A stretch of DNA of 64,000 nt from Shewanella sp. OMA3-2 (lineage in GTDB: Bacteria > Pseudomonadota > Gammaproteobacteria > Enterobacterales > Shewanellaceae), in the NCBI RefSeq assembly GCF_021513195.1, contig NZ_CP090974.1, positions 2,368,001 through 2,432,000 of the forward strand. Reading direction: 5' to 3'. A program made the translations under genes and the position numbers. How positions within the stretch are numbered: position 1 is the first letter of the stretch; each line of letters starts with the position of its first letter. Positions 34,172 through 44,155 of the stretch are shown here, piece after piece. The notes beneath the pieces are model-generated. The model saw only the letters and a list, made by a program, of their open reading frames with translations. It was not told the DNA's origin and did not search any database.

Positions 34172-36733
34172 ATGATTCAAAAAACATTTCTTTCTTTAAG
34201 TATTAAATCAGCTTTAATTGCCTCAATTGCTGTTTCTTCAAGTGTATCAATATCTGCTTTAGCTGCAGAAAGTACGGCTAAAGTTGAACGTATTGAGGTC
34301 ACAGGTTCTCGAATTCAACGTCAAGATATGGAAACCGCCTCACCGGTAACTGTTATTGATGCTGCAGCAATTAAGGCGGAAGGTTTTACTTCTGTAGATG
34401 AACTTCTACAAGCGCAAACTTCTATGGCAGGAGCTGCGGTTGGTTCAAGTACTAACAATGGCGCAGATGGTGTTGCTCAGGTTGATTTGCGTGGGATGGG
34501 ATCGCAGCGGACACTGGTTCTACTCAATGGTCGTCGCATGGTTAATTCAGGATCTGGTGCCAACAGCTCGGTAGATTTAAACGCAATTCCTGTCGCGATG
34601 ATAGCCCGTGTCGAAATATTAAAAGACGGTGCTTCTGCTGTATACGGCTCTGATGCTATTGCAGGTGTGGTCAACATCATTACTAAAAAAGATTTTGAAG
34701 GCTTTCAACTTGATGTTCAAGGTGGCATGACTGATAAAAGTGATGGTGAGAATGGCGAAATTAGTGCGCTTTATGGTATGAATACCGACTCAGGCAATTA
34801 CACCTTTGGTGTTGCTTATTCTAAACGTGAAGGCGTTATTCAGTCAGATCGTGACTGGACTGACCCTGGTTATAGCTCATTTATCCCAACAGGTACATTA
34901 GGCGGTAAAGTACTCAATGATGCAGGTGAATGGGTTAATCGTGATAGTGGCTATGACTATACTCAAGACAGTTTTTATCAAACGCCGAATGAACGTACCA
35001 GTGTATTTGCCAATATGGTTCAAGAAATCAACGATGACACGATTTTTACCGGTGATTTTCTATATACCAAACGTAAATCCAGCCAGCAAATGTCTGCTCA
35101 ACCAGCAGATATTATGCTAAATGTGTGTGGTGATGCTAACACTTTACCTGGTGAGTCTTGTATTACACTTGATGATGCTATGCTTGCTGGCAATATTGGC
35201 GCTGATGATACCGGTCGTGTTAACTATCGTCGTCGTATTACTGACGTTGGTCCACGTATTTATTCGCAAGACACAGATACATACCGTTTATCAGCTGGCT
35301 TAGCTGGTACCTTAGATGTTCATACCGGATTCAACTGGGATGCTTCATATACTTACGGTAACAACAAAGCAAAAACACAGGTCGATAATTCGATTAATGC
35401 CACCAACATGGAAGCATCAATTTATGCTAACCAAGATGCGTGGTTTAATGGTGATGCGTTAACTCAAGGTGTAATTGATGATATTAGCTTCACTGAACAA
35501 AATAGTGGCGGTAATGAGCAACATACTTTTTCTACAGGGTTAAATGGCGAGTTATTTGATCTAGATGCTGGTGCTGTGGCCTTTGCTATTGGCGCAGAGT
35601 ATCGTTACGAGAGCGGATATTATACACCTGATCAAGTTATTCAAGACGGTGACAGTACAGCCGCGCAACAGGATGCAACAGATGGCGATTATAATGTGTT
35701 GTCTATTTTCCAAGAAGTGAGTGTGCCGTTCACCGATAAATTAACCGGTGAATTTGCGCTACGTTATGATGATTATTCAACGTTTGGTAAAGCGACCACC
35801 TGGAAAGTGGGTTTAACCTATGAAGCGACTGACGACTTAATGCTTCGTGGTGTTGTCGCTACAGGTTTTAGAGCCCCAAGCATCAGTGAGTTATACGGCG
35901 GAGACACAGGGTCGTTCGATTATCTAACCGATCCGTTAGGTGATGAACAAGATCCACAAATATTAGTTCGTTATACTTCTGATGATGATTTACAAGCTGA
36001 AGAGTCTGAATCATTAACCGCAGGTGTTGTGTATTCACCGAGCGCAATTGAAGGGTTATCTTTAACGTTAGATTACTGGAGCTTTGAAGTGACGAATGCG
36101 ATTACACGTCTAGACGTGCAATCAGGCATTAATGCATGTTTAGTCGGCAACGACAGCACTGCATGTGAAACCTTTGGAATTGACCCTACGGCAGGAGCCG
36201 CTAAGTTTGATAACTTAACTAGCTCACTGACTAACGTAGGTTCTCAAGATACTTCTGGTGTTGATTTTAACCTAGCGTATACCTTTGAAGGCTTAGGTTT
36301 AGACTGGAAGATCAGCAACGATACAACTTACTTGCTTAATTTTGAGCAAGATAACCAAGATTATACCGGCACGATTGATGGTAATTTTGGCGCCTACGCT
36401 AAAGTGCGTAATAACTTCAGTATTCAGGCGTCTCAAGATGACTGGAGTGTGATGTATTTCAATCGTTATATTGGTTCAATGGATGACCACTATACTGATT
36501 ATGATGAGAATGATAATCCAATTGCTGCGCTAGCTAAGGCTGATTCAGTGCTGTATCACAATATCTCTGGTACATATCATATTAATAACGATATGAGCGT
36601 CAGTGCAGGAGTTAAAAACTTAACTGATGAAGAACCTTCTAGAGTCTCAAATGGCTCAGATGGTGGCACCGTACCTGAAGTTTACGACGTAATTGGACGT
36701 CAATATTATGCTGGCTTCTCAATGAAATTCTAA
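34172..36733 (+). CDS. TonB-dependent outer-membrane receptor
   Basis: An 853-residue TonB-dependent transporter. The signal peptide (MIQKTFLSLSIKSALIASIAVSSS...) is followed by a TonB-box-like VERIEVTGSRIQRQDMETASPVTV, a plug domain (EGFTSVDELLQAQ ... VDLRGMGSQRTLVLLNGRRMV ... VYGSDAIAGVVNIITKK) and a C-terminal 22-strand barrel ending in aromatic ...GRQYYAGFSMKF. No N-terminal transducer domain is attached, so it should not act as a surface signaller. The AAL of the plug and the RGMG/GRRM motifs are common to receptors for carbohydrates or peptides in Shewanella, but substrate is unknown. GGGAG precedes the ATG. No transporter partner is adjacent. Confidence 0.9.
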   Translation: MIQKTFLSLSIKSALIASIAVSSSVSISALAAESTAKVERIEVTGSRIQRQDMETASPVTVIDAAAIKAEGFTSVDELLQAQTSMAGAAVGSSTNNGADGVAQVDLRGMGSQRTLVLLNGRRMVNSGSGANSSVDLNAIPVAMIARVEILKDGASAVYGSDAIAGVVNIITKKDFEGFQLDVQGGMTDKSDGENGEISALYGMNTDSGNYTFGVAYSKREGVIQSDRDWTDPGYSSFIPTGTLGGKVLNDAGEWVNRDSGYDYTQDSFYQTPNERTSVFANMVQEINDDTIFTGDFLYTKRKSSQQMSAQPADIMLNVCGDANTLPGESCITLDDAMLAGNIGADDTGRVNYRRRITDVGPRIYSQDTDTYRLSAGLAGTLDVHTGFNWDASYTYGNNKAKTQVDNSINATNMEASIYANQDAWFNGDALTQGVIDDISFTEQNSGGNEQHTFSTGLNGELFDLDAGAVAFAIGAEYRYESGYYTPDQVIQDGDSTAAQQDATDGDYNVLSIFQEVSVPFTDKLTGEFALRYDDYSTFGKATTWKVGLTYEATDDLMLRGVVATGFRAPSISELYGGDTGSFDYLTDPLGDEQDPQILVRYTSDDDLQAEESESLTAGVVYSPSAIEGLSLTLDYWSFEVTNAITRLDVQSGINACLVGNDSTACETFGIDPTAGAAKFDNLTSSLTNVGSQDTSGVDFNLAYTFEGLGLDWKISNDTTYLLNFEQDNQDYTGTIDGNFGAYAKVRNNFSIQASQDDWSVMYFNRYIGSMDDHYTDYDENDNPIAALAKADSVLYHNISGTYHINNDMSVSAGVKNLTDEEPSRVSNGSDGGTVPEVYDVIGRQYYAGFSMKF

Positions 36734-36773
36734 GATTAACAATTGCTAGGTCATAAGGCTTAAGGGATAGAAG

Positions 36774-36798
36774 GAAGCCAGCGAAAGCTGGCTTTTTT
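36774..36798 (+). terminator. Intrinsic terminator after the TonB receptor
   Basis: AAGCCAGC-GAAA-GCTGGCTT followed by TTTTT: a GNRA-like tetraloop hairpin with a T run. Confidence 0.9.
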
Positions 36799-36831
36799 AT
36801 TGCAAATGTTTATTGCAAATAAAGTCAGTTC

Positions 36832-37242
36832 TTAGCCTAATGCGGCAGTAGCTGAACTTTTTTGAATTAACTCAATTTTGTAACCATCAGGATCTTCTAC
36901 AAAAGCGATTTGTGTTTTACCACCGGCAACCGGTCCAGGTGCTCGAGTAATTTTGCCCCCAGCAGCTGCAATGGCTTCGCAACGTGCATAGATATCAGCT
37001 TCGCCTATTGCTAAATGGCCAAAGCCTGTGCCCAGATCGTATTGTTCAACTCCCCAATTATAGGTCAATTCAATCACGGCTTGCCCCGTTGACTCTTCGC
37101 CAAAGCCAACAAATGCTAAGGTATATTTATACTCAGCATTTTCAGATTTTCTCAGCAATTTCATTCCCATTACATCAGTATAAAAAGCAATACTGCGATC
37201 TAAGTTACCTACACGGATCATAGTGTGTAAAAGTTGTGACAT
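36832..37242 (-). CDS. gloA: Lactoylglutathione lyase (glyoxalase I)
   Basis: A 136-residue glyoxalase I. Motifs [66 protein letters not shown] and [16 protein letters not shown] are typical, with metal ligands His (TMIRV), Glu (VIELTYN), His (GFGHLAI) and Glu (YKIELIQ). It detoxifies methylglyoxal with glutathione. The start at 37242 (AAGGA eight bases upstream) leaves off 20 residues of a longer ORF. It faces the TonB receptor tail to tail with the terminator between them. Confidence 0.96.
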   Translation of the reverse strand: MSQLLHTMIRVGNLDRSIAFYTDVMGMKLLRKSENAEYKYTLAFVGFGEESTGQAVIELTYNWGVEQYDLGTGFGHLAIGEADIYARCEAIAAAGGKITRAPGPVAGGKTQIAFVEDPDGYKIELIQKSSATAALG

Positions 37243-37479
37243 GTTAATCGTCCTTCTAAAACGGGATAAGTAGTAAGCCAGAATAATATCAATAGTGAGC
37301 AAGGTATGACAGCGGTGAGTGTCGTATCTAGATTGATAAAGGTAGATATTTGCTTTTGGTCGCTTTTGTAAGAGGGATAAGTATAAAATATTAGCTTAAC
37401 ATCACAATTGTGTTGTTTTTTCCTATGAAATTATTCCTATATTGCTATTATTTATCCATAATAAATGGGAGAGTTAAAC

Positions 37480-37563
37480 ATGACAACTGAACTTAAAATG
37501 GCTTTAGGCACTACCGTGGTAATCGCAATTTGTTTTAGTGCTTTCTTCGTGTCACTATTTTAA
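37480..37563 (+). CDS. ynhF: YnhF-like 27-residue membrane protein
   Basis: The ORF is MTTELKMALGTTVVIAICFS followed by AFFVSLF. A strong GGGAG site seven bases upstream supports translation. The pattern M-[ST]-T-[DE]-L-K-x-[AS]-L-x-T-T plus a single C-terminal transmembrane helix matches the E. coli microprotein YnhF (MSTDLKFSLVTTIIV...). Such small proteins insert in the inner membrane; their role is unknown. It lies between gloA (divergent) and nth and is followed by a terminator. Confidence 0.72.
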   Translation: MTTELKMALGTTVVIAICFSAFFVSLF

Positions 37564-37594
37564 TCGCACCCTAATACCAATAAAACTTGCTCAT

Positions 37595-37620
37595 AAAAAA
37601 GCCGCATTAGCGGCTTTTTT
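37595..37620. terminator. Bidirectional terminator between ynhF and nth
   Basis: AAAAAAGCCGC-ATTA-GCGGCTTTTTT serves the plus strand (ynhF) and the minus strand (nth) equally. Confidence 0.9.
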
Positions 37621-37646
37621 GATCTCGAATTTATCACAATAAAGGA

Positions 37647-38288
37647 TTATTCGTCGGGATAAATTTTTTCAGAATACTCACATAAGTCTTCGATAATACA
37701 ACTACCACATCGAGGTTTACGTGCCAGACACGTATAACGGCCATGTAAAATAAACCAGTGATGTACATCGACTTTAAACTCGTTTGGTACTACTTTGAGC
37801 ATTTTAAGTTCAACCTGATCGACGTTTTTACCCGACGCAAATTTTGTTCGGTTAGCCATTCTAAAAATGTGCGTATCAACCGCTATAGTTGGCCAACCAA
37901 ATGCAGTATTAAGGACAACATTAGCGGTTTTACGGCCCACACCAGGAAGGGCCTCTAAAGCCTCACGATTTTCTGGTACTTGACCGCCATGCAAGTCAAT
38001 TAACATCTTGCAGGTTTTAATCACATTAATGGCTTTATTGTTGTACAGACCTATCGTTTTAATATAGTTCTTTAGGCCATCGACACCTAAATCGTAAATA
38101 GCTTGCGGAGTGTTGGCAACCGGAAATAACTTGTCGGTAGCTTTATTCACACTGACATCAGTCGCTTGTGCCGACAGTGTCACCGCAACTAATAATTCAA
38201 AAGGTGAACTGAAGTTAAGCTCGGTTTCTGGTTTAGGATTATTATCTCTTAATCGGGTTAGGATTTGAGCACGTTTATCTTTATTCAT
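37647..38288 (-). CDS. nth: Endonuclease III
   Basis: A 213-residue base-excision repair glycosylase/AP lyase removing oxidised pyrimidines. The helix-hairpin-helix LEALPGVGRKTANVVLNTAFG holds the catalytic lysine, and VDTHIFRMANRTKF the catalytic aspartate. The [4Fe-4S] cluster motif is C-x6-C-x2-C-x5-C in CLARKPRCGSCIIEDLC. It starts eight bases after rsxE and is translated as the last gene of the rsx operon, as in many gammaproteobacteria. Confidence 0.97.
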   Translation of the reverse strand: MNKDKRAQILTRLRDNNPKPETELNFSSPFELLVAVTLSAQATDVSVNKATDKLFPVANTPQAIYDLGVDGLKNYIKTIGLYNNKAINVIKTCKMLIDLHGGQVPENREALEALPGVGRKTANVVLNTAFGWPTIAVDTHIFRMANRTKFASGKNVDQVELKMLKVVPNEFKVDVHHWFILHGRYTCLARKPRCGSCIIEDLCEYSEKIYPDE

Positions 38289-38296
38289 CAGTAATA

Positions 38297-38992
38297 CTAA
38301 CTCACTTTGGTTATTCTGACGCGGGCAACAGCTTCTGTTTGCACTTTAGGTTGGCGTAGCTTTACCGCATGATCAATCCAATTCTTAAGCGCGATTAACA
38401 AACCCATTGCAATAAAAGCACCAGGCGGTAGTAGGGCGAGTAAAAATGCATTGTCAACTTGCCATAAATGAATTGTTAACGATTTAGCCCACTCTCCTAA
38501 TAACAAATCCGCGCCATCAAATAGCGTGCCTTGACCGATTATCTCACGGGTTGCTCCTAATACGATGAGTACCGCAGTAAACCCAACCCCCATCATTAAT
38601 CCATCAAATGCTGAATGAGCAAGGGTATTTCTTGATGCAAATGCTTCAGCACGACCAATAATGACGCAGTTGGTGACAATTAATGGCAAAAATATTCCAA
38701 GGGATAAATATAAGCCGTAAGCGTAAGCGTTAATAATGAGCTGAACACAGGTGACCAATGCGGCAATAATCATTACAAAAACGGGAATACGGATTTCTTT
38801 AGGGACAAAATCACGCACTAGAGACACTAAAATGTTTGAACCAACTAAAACCAGCAAAGTGGCAAGGCCTAAGCCAAGAGCATTTGTGACTGTCGCGGTA
38901 ACCGCTAATAGCGGACATAGTCCGAGTAGTTGAACTAAACCTGGGTTGTTCGACCATAAGCCTTGCTTGGCAATTTCTTGATATTTACTCAT
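38297..38992 (-). CDS. rsxE: Electron transport complex subunit RsxE
   Basis: A ~231-residue integral membrane protein with about six membrane helices ([21 protein letters not shown], ...). It forms, with RsxA and RsxD, the membrane core of the Rnf/Rsx ion-translocating complex that moves electrons between ferredoxin and NADH and keeps SoxR reduced. The ATG at 38992 follows GGAG by six bases and overlaps the end of rsxG. Length and the repeated LGLCPLLAV / [13 protein letters not shown] pattern are as expected. Confidence 0.95.
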   Translation of the reverse strand: MSKYQEIAKQGLWSNNPGLVQLLGLCPLLAVTATVTNALGLGLATLLVLVGSNILVSLVRDFVPKEIRIPVFVMIIAALVTCVQLIINAYAYGLYLSLGIFLPLIVTNCVIIGRAEAFASRNTLAHSAFDGLMMGVGFTAVLIVLGATREIIGQGTLFDGADLLLGEWAKSLTIHLWQVDNAFLLALLPPGAFIAMGLLIALKNWIDHAVKLRQPKVQTEAVARVRITKVS

Positions 38993-39629
38993 GGGTGTCT
39001 CCACAGCGTCGTCCGCCTTGGTACAGTTCTTTACGATTAGCTTCTACAAACATGACAGCATTGCGGATGGCTTTTACATAGGCTCTTGGGGTAATCGTGG
39101 CGCCAGTGAATTGGTCAAATTGACCACCGTCTTTTTTTACCGACCAAGATTTATCTTCTGGCGTCCAAACTTTACCAGTAAATTCTGTCACCCAGTTTGA
39201 TTTTCTCAGTTCTATTTTATCCCCTAATCCAGGGGTTTCTTGATGGGTGAGGGTGCGTACGCCAAGTACGCGATTATCATTATCGATACCTATAATGAGT
39301 TTAATTGCCCCGTTGTAACCATCTGGAGCAATGGCTTCGATAGCGATTGCTGTCGGTTGCTGTTGTTTCATTGCAATATATGCAGGTAAGTCAGCAGATG
39401 TGCCGAGTAAATCAGCAGAGTTAACCCAAATACACTGAGAAACTAACTCATTATCATAATATTGAGCCAGGACGACTTGGATCAATGTTTGACTTAATTG
39501 AGCCAATTGTTGTTGAAGGATTGTGTCTTTGGTTAAGCCATTGACCACAGCCACTAAACCGGTACAACACAGTGCAAATACACCTAGAATTGTGCCGTTT
39601 TTAAGCATTGAATTATCTTTTAATGACAC
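38985..39629 (-). CDS. rsxG: Electron transport complex subunit RsxG
   Basis: A 214-residue protein with an N-terminal membrane anchor ([19 protein letters not shown]) and a periplasmic flavin domain. The covalent FMN threonine is in [15 protein letters not shown] (the S/T-GAT motif). The GTG at 39629 is seven bases after GGAG; an internal ATG at residue 8 is the alternative. It is between rsxD and rsxE in the operon and overlaps rsxE by eight bases. Confidence 0.95.
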   Translation of the reverse strand: MSLKDNSMLKNGTILGVFALCCTGLVAVVNGLTKDTILQQQLAQLSQTLIQVVLAQYYDNELVSQCIWVNSADLLGTSADLPAYIAMKQQQPTAIAIEAIAPDGYNGAIKLIIGIDNDNRVLGVRTLTHQETPGLGDKIELRKSNWVTEFTGKVWTPEDKSWSVKKDGGQFDQFTGATITPRAYVKAIRNAVMFVEANRKELYQGGRRCGDTHE

Positions 39630-39632
39630 AGG

Positions 39633-40685
39633 TTAACTCCCTGAACGGTGACCATATGCTCTTGGTCGCACATAATGATCGATGAATGGCGCGCACATGT
39701 TTGCAAGCAAAACAGCAAATGCAACTGCATCGGGATAGCCGCCATAGGTTCTGATAACATAAATCAGTATCCCTATCATGGCACCAAATAGCAGCCGTCC
39801 TCGAGCACTGGTGGCTGCAGTTACTGGGTCGGTAGCAATAAAGAACACCGCCAACATAGTACCACCGGAAAATAAATGCATTATTGGGCTGACATGGGTA
39901 TCTGGATTGAGTAAAAACCCAAAGCTAGCGCACACAAATAAAGCGACTAGTATGCCTGTGCTGATATGCCAGCGGATCACGTTGAGCTTCAACATGATTA
40001 ATCCACCAATTAAAAAGCCAAGATTGACACCAAACCAGCCTGCGCCAACCATTCCAGAAAATATCGGTTTAGCTAAGCTTTCAGTGGTAGTTAACCCCAT
40101 AGATAAATCTGTTTTAAGGGTATCTAACGGCGTAGCCATAGTCGTGCCATCAATCGCAAGATTGTGCCCAACGTTAACCAATTCTGCTGAAGAACCCATA
40201 ATAGCGTGCCATGCATAGGACATATTAACCGAATCTTGTGCTACAGATATTGGAGGGACCCAATCGGTCATTTGCACTGGAAAAGAAATTAACAATAAAA
40301 CATAGCCAGCCATCGCAGGGTTGAACAGGTTGTTGCCCAGCCCACCGTATAAATTTTTAACGATTATAATAGAGAATAGCGTACCAATAACGATAACCCA
40401 CCAAGGTGCTAGCGGGGGAATTGCTATGGCGAGTAAAAGGGCTGTTACCAGGGCACTATTGTCTGCTAACGTAGGTATTACAGGCCTATTGCGCAAGCGC
40501 AATATGATAGCTTCTGCTGCATAAGCGGTAATGACCGCGAGTATAATTTGCAACAGGGTTCCCAAACCGAAAAAGTATAATTGAGCTGCAATACCAGGTA
40601 GTAAGCATAAGGCTACGCGTTGCATGACTTTAGCTGTTTGCAGCGTAGTACTTACATGGGGTGAAGAGGCAATTTTAAATGCCAT
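39633..40685 (-). CDS. rsxD: Electron transport complex subunit RsxD
   Basis: A 350-residue membrane protein with about nine hydrophobic helices. It starts [31 protein letters not shown] and includes [20 protein letters not shown] and [13 protein letters not shown], the region of covalent FMN attachment at Thr. It is the RnfD/RsxD subunit and sits two bases after rsxC and three before rsxG, so translation is coupled. Confidence 0.95.
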   Translation of the reverse strand: MAFKIASSPHVSTTLQTAKVMQRVALCLLPGIAAQLYFFGLGTLLQIILAVITAYAAEAIILRLRNRPVIPTLADNSALVTALLLAIAIPPLAPWWVIVIGTLFSIIIVKNLYGGLGNNLFNPAMAGYVLLLISFPVQMTDWVPPISVAQDSVNMSYAWHAIMGSSAELVNVGHNLAIDGTTMATPLDTLKTDLSMGLTTTESLAKPIFSGMVGAGWFGVNLGFLIGGLIMLKLNVIRWHISTGILVALFVCASFGFLLNPDTHVSPIMHLFSGGTMLAVFFIATDPVTAATSARGRLLFGAMIGILIYVIRTYGGYPDAVAFAVLLANMCAPFIDHYVRPRAYGHRSGS

Positions 40686-40687
40686 GT

Positions 40688-42855
40688 TTAGTCCTTTTTC
40701 TCTACTTGTAGAGCTAATTTTTTGGCTTTTGCTTTAGCTATTGCCGCAGCGATTTTTGCTTGTTTGTCCGTTAAACTGATATCAATAACTGGTTTATCGA
40801 TATCAGGTTCACCAACCACAATAGTTTTTGCAGGTTCCAACATAGAGTCAACAAGTGGCGTATCAATATTAACGGTCACAGTCTTCGCCGCTTTTTTGGC
40901 TTTTGCGCGTGCGACGGCAGCATTAATTCGGGTTTGTTTATCTGAATCTTGTGTAGGTAAATGAGGTTGTTCAATAGCCTCTACAGTTAGGCTATTAGTG
41001 ATGGTTACTGTTTCAACTTGTTGTGTGAGTTGGGCTTTTTTAGCTTTAGCACGTGCAACGGCTGCGGCCACTCTGTCTTGCTGTGACAAGACGGTTTTTA
41101 CTGGTTCAGTACTATTAACAGATGCCGAATCAAGTACTACGTCTGTTGTCACTGTATCGCTATTTTGCGCTTGAGCTGCTTTTTTGGCTTTTGCTCTTTG
41201 AATCGCAGCGCTGACAGCTGATTTTTTATCCGCTATGTTGTTAATTTCAGCATTAGGCTGTTGAGTCAGTTGTGTATTAGGCGTTGTTTCTGCCTGTGTG
41301 GCACTGACATCTTGCGCAGCGGATGCTTTTTTAGCAGCAATACGTGCCATAGCGGCGGCGACAGCATCTTTGTCTGTGGTTTTCATACTTGCTTGCCGTT
41401 TTGCGGCAGCTTCTTTAGCTTTGGCTTCACGTGCTAGCTTTTCATCTTCTAAACGTTGAAGTCGTGCTTCAAATCGCACTTTTGCTTTTTCTGCTTGGAC
41501 TTTTTCTTCAGCTTCAATTTTAAGTGCTGATTTTGCAATACGATAGTATTCAACTAACGGTATGTCACTTGGGCACACGTAGCTACAGCAACCACATTCA
41601 ATACAATCTTGTAAATTATAACTTGCTGCTTTGTCATACTCTTCGGCTTTTGCATGCCAGAATAATTGTTGTGGTAATAAGAGTGCCTGGCAAGCAATAG
41701 CGCATTCACCGCAGCGAATACAGGCTTTCTCTACAGTGTCAGGGCTTATTTCTGCAGCAGAAGGTGCCAAAATACAGTTCGTCCCTTTTAAAATGGGAAC
41801 ATGAGTATCTTGAATAGCGTAACCCATCATTGGGCCACCAATAATCACTTTTTGGTTTTGTGCGACGCTAAAGTCTACTTGTTCGAGTACCGCTGAGATT
41901 GGTGTTCCAATAGGTAACCAATAATTGCCAGGCGGTGAATATTATTACCTGTTAATGTGACCACTCGTTCAACTAACGGTTTTCCGTGAATGACAGCATC
42001 ACTGATGGCGAATGCAGTGCCTACATTTTGCACTACTATTCCTAATTGAGACGGTAGACAACCACTAGGTACTTCTTTGCCGGTGATAATTTGAATAAGT
42101 TGTTTTTCGCCACCTGAAGGGTATTTAGTCGGTATGACAGTAACTCGAGTACTGTTTAATGGTAAATGACTATCAGTAATAGCCTGCTTCATTGCATTGG
42201 CGGCTTCAGGTTTATTATCCTCAATGGCAATAATAATACGTTGTGGCTTAAGCACGCGGTAGATCATTTCTATTCCTGCCAATATCTCATTGCTGTAATC
42301 GCGCATTAAGCGATCATCTGATGTGATATAAGGCTCACACTCAATACCATTGATAATCACAAGATCAATTTTATTGGTGGTATTTAGCTTAATATGAGTA
42401 GGAAAAGCAGCACCGCCCATACCCGCTATCCCAGCTTGTTTAATCTTAGCAATTATTTCATCATTACTTATTGATGACATATCTGCAGGTGTTAGCTTGC
42501 ACCAAGTATCTAAACCATCAGCTTCTATAATACAGCTCATGACAGGTAAACCAGATGCATGGTTACTTGCAACAGATTCGATACCAATAATAATGCCTGA
42601 AGTCGGAGCATGTACCGGCAAATAGATAAAACCATTACCTGCAGTCAATACTTGACCTTTGAGGACAGATTGCCCTATATCAACAATTAATCGAGCTTGA
42701 TCACCAACCTGAGGAATAGGCACAATAAATTGTTTCGCTAATGGCAGTCGAGCAATCGGTTGTTGATTAGAAAGTTGTTTAAGCTCGGGTGGATGTATGC
42801 CACCTGGAGACTGCCACAGTGAGCCTTTATCTAATTGTTCTAATAAAGTTAACAC
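40688..42855 (-). CDS. rsxC: Electron transport complex subunit RsxC (frameshifted in this sequence)
   Basis: The N-terminal part (starting with GTG at 42855) contains the NADH/FMN-binding region, with [11 protein letters not shown] and [19 protein letters not shown]. The frame breaks at about 41929 where GG replaces an expected GGG, ending in [13 protein letters not shown]. Restoring one G gives [28 protein letters not shown] and continues into the second ORF with two 4Fe-4S motifs ([17 protein letters not shown] and [13 protein letters not shown]), for ~722 residues. The tail has five imperfect Lys/Ala-rich repeats such as [15 protein letters not shown], a typical variable RsxC end. The gap looks like a base-call error since RsxC is the electron-input subunit. 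Confidence 0.9.
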
Positions 42856-43430
42856 TATCTTTCCTCTCGACTTTCAGGCAACACAGTAATAGGAATAGTA
42901 TTGAGCTTCCAGTCCCAATTTTTAAGGGTTGTTTCAACAGGGAGCATATCAATACAATCTACCGGGCAAGGCTCAACACACAAGTCACAGCCAGTACAAT
43001 CTTTTGCAATAACGGTGTGCATTAGCTTACCTGCACCTAAAATAGCATCGACTGGACATGCTTGAATGCATTTAGTACAACCAATACATTCATCTTCACG
43101 AATGTAAGCCACTTTTTTTACTGACTCTTGGGACTCTGCATTTAGCGGTTCAGGTTCAACTCCCATTAATTCAGCGAGTTTTTCCATAGTGGCAGTACCG
43201 CCAGGAGGGCATTTATTGACTTTATCGCCATTAGCAACTGCTTCGGCATAAGGCCTACAACCAGGGTATCCACATTGACCACATTGAGTTTGTGGCAGTA
43301 AGGCTTCCACTTGATCGATTATCGGATCGCCTTCAACTTTAAATTTATCTGCAGCAAAGCCTAATATAAGACCAAAAACACTGGCCACAATAGTCAACAC
43401 AGCTACTGCAATAAAAATGCTTGTTATCAT
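42855..43430 (-). CDS. rsxB: Electron transport complex subunit RsxB
   Basis: A 191-residue iron-sulfur protein. N-terminal membrane helix [21 protein letters not shown] precedes a Fe-S domain with CGQCGYPGC (a Fe-S site) and two ferredoxin-like motifs, [16 protein letters not shown] and [16 protein letters not shown]. It is the ferredoxin-like electron entry subunit. It overlaps both rsxA (1 base) and rsxC (1 base), so all are translationally coupled. Confidence 0.97.
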   Translation of the reverse strand: MITSIFIAVAVLTIVASVFGLILGFAADKFKVEGDPIIDQVEALLPQTQCGQCGYPGCRPYAEAVANGDKVNKCPPGGTATMEKLAELMGVEPEPLNAESQESVKKVAYIREDECIGCTKCIQACPVDAILGAGKLMHTVIAKDCTGCDLCVEPCPVDCIDMLPVETTLKNWDWKLNTIPITVLPESREER

Positions 43431-44008
43431 TACTTTACCAGCCCTGCAAAGCCCATAAATGCGAGTGACATAAGGCCTGCGGTGATCATTGCTATTGCAC
43501 CACCTTTAAAAGGTAAGGGGACATCCGCTGCAGCAAGACGTTCACGCATAGCAGAAAATAAAATTAGCACCAATGAAAAACCGACCGCAGCCCCAAACCC
43601 ATAAACAGCGGATTGGATAAAATTATGGTCTTCATTAACGTTGAGTAAGGCTACGCCTAAAACCGCGCAGTTAGTGGTAATCAGAGGCAGGTAAATTCCG
43701 AGCGCACGATGTAAAGTTGCACTGGTCTTTTGAACTAACATTTCCGTGAACTGTACCACCACCGCGATCACAAGAATAAAACTCATGGTACGTAAATATG
43801 ATAAGTCGAACGGTTGTAATAGAAACTCGTTAGTTAAATAGCTAAGAATTGAGGCTAAAGTGAGCACGAAAGTGGTTGCCATAGACATACCCACGGCCGA
43901 TGCCAGTTTACTGGACACCCCCATGAACGGGCATAAACCTAAAAATTTAACTAATACAAAGTTGTTGACTAGTACGGTACCAATCAATAAGAGGAGATAC
44001 TCTGTCAT
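43430..44008 (-). CDS. rsxA: Electron transport complex subunit RsxA
   Basis: A 192-residue protein with six membrane helices, first gene of the operon. [33 protein letters not shown] and [15 protein letters not shown] are characteristic, resembling RsxE in sequence. The order rsxABCDGE-nth is the standard Rsx order. The promoter lies before 44008; the GGDEF-EAL gene on the same strand is separated by a terminator at 44080-44108. Confidence 0.97.
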   Translation of the reverse strand: MTEYLLLLIGTVLVNNFVLVKFLGLCPFMGVSSKLASAVGMSMATTFVLTLASILSYLTNEFLLQPFDLSYLRTMSFILVIAVVVQFTEMLVQKTSATLHRALGIYLPLITTNCAVLGVALLNVNEDHNFIQSAVYGFGAAVGFSLVLILFSAMRERLAAADVPLPFKGGAIAMITAGLMSLAFMGFAGLVK

Positions 44009-44079
44009 TGCTGCGCATTATTTAATAAAACATCTGGGTATTATCTAAGGTTTAGCACTGATAAACAACGGATAAAAAA

Positions 44080-44108
44080 CAAGGTTAACGAGATAATCGT
44101 TAACCTTG
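44080..44108 (-). terminator. Intrinsic terminator of the GGDEF-EAL gene
   Basis: CAAGGTTAACG / CGTTAACCTTG arms (11 bp) with a seven-base loop, then TTTTTTATCC on the minus strand; 47 bases past the stop at 44156. Confidence 0.9.
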
Positions 44109-44155
44109 CTATAAAATTGTTCATTTTGGTTGCCAAAAATGGGTTTTACGGCCTG

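Noticed and set aside
39778-40218. 146-residue plus-strand ORF inside rsxD
   Set aside because: It is an antisense shadow of a conserved membrane gene.
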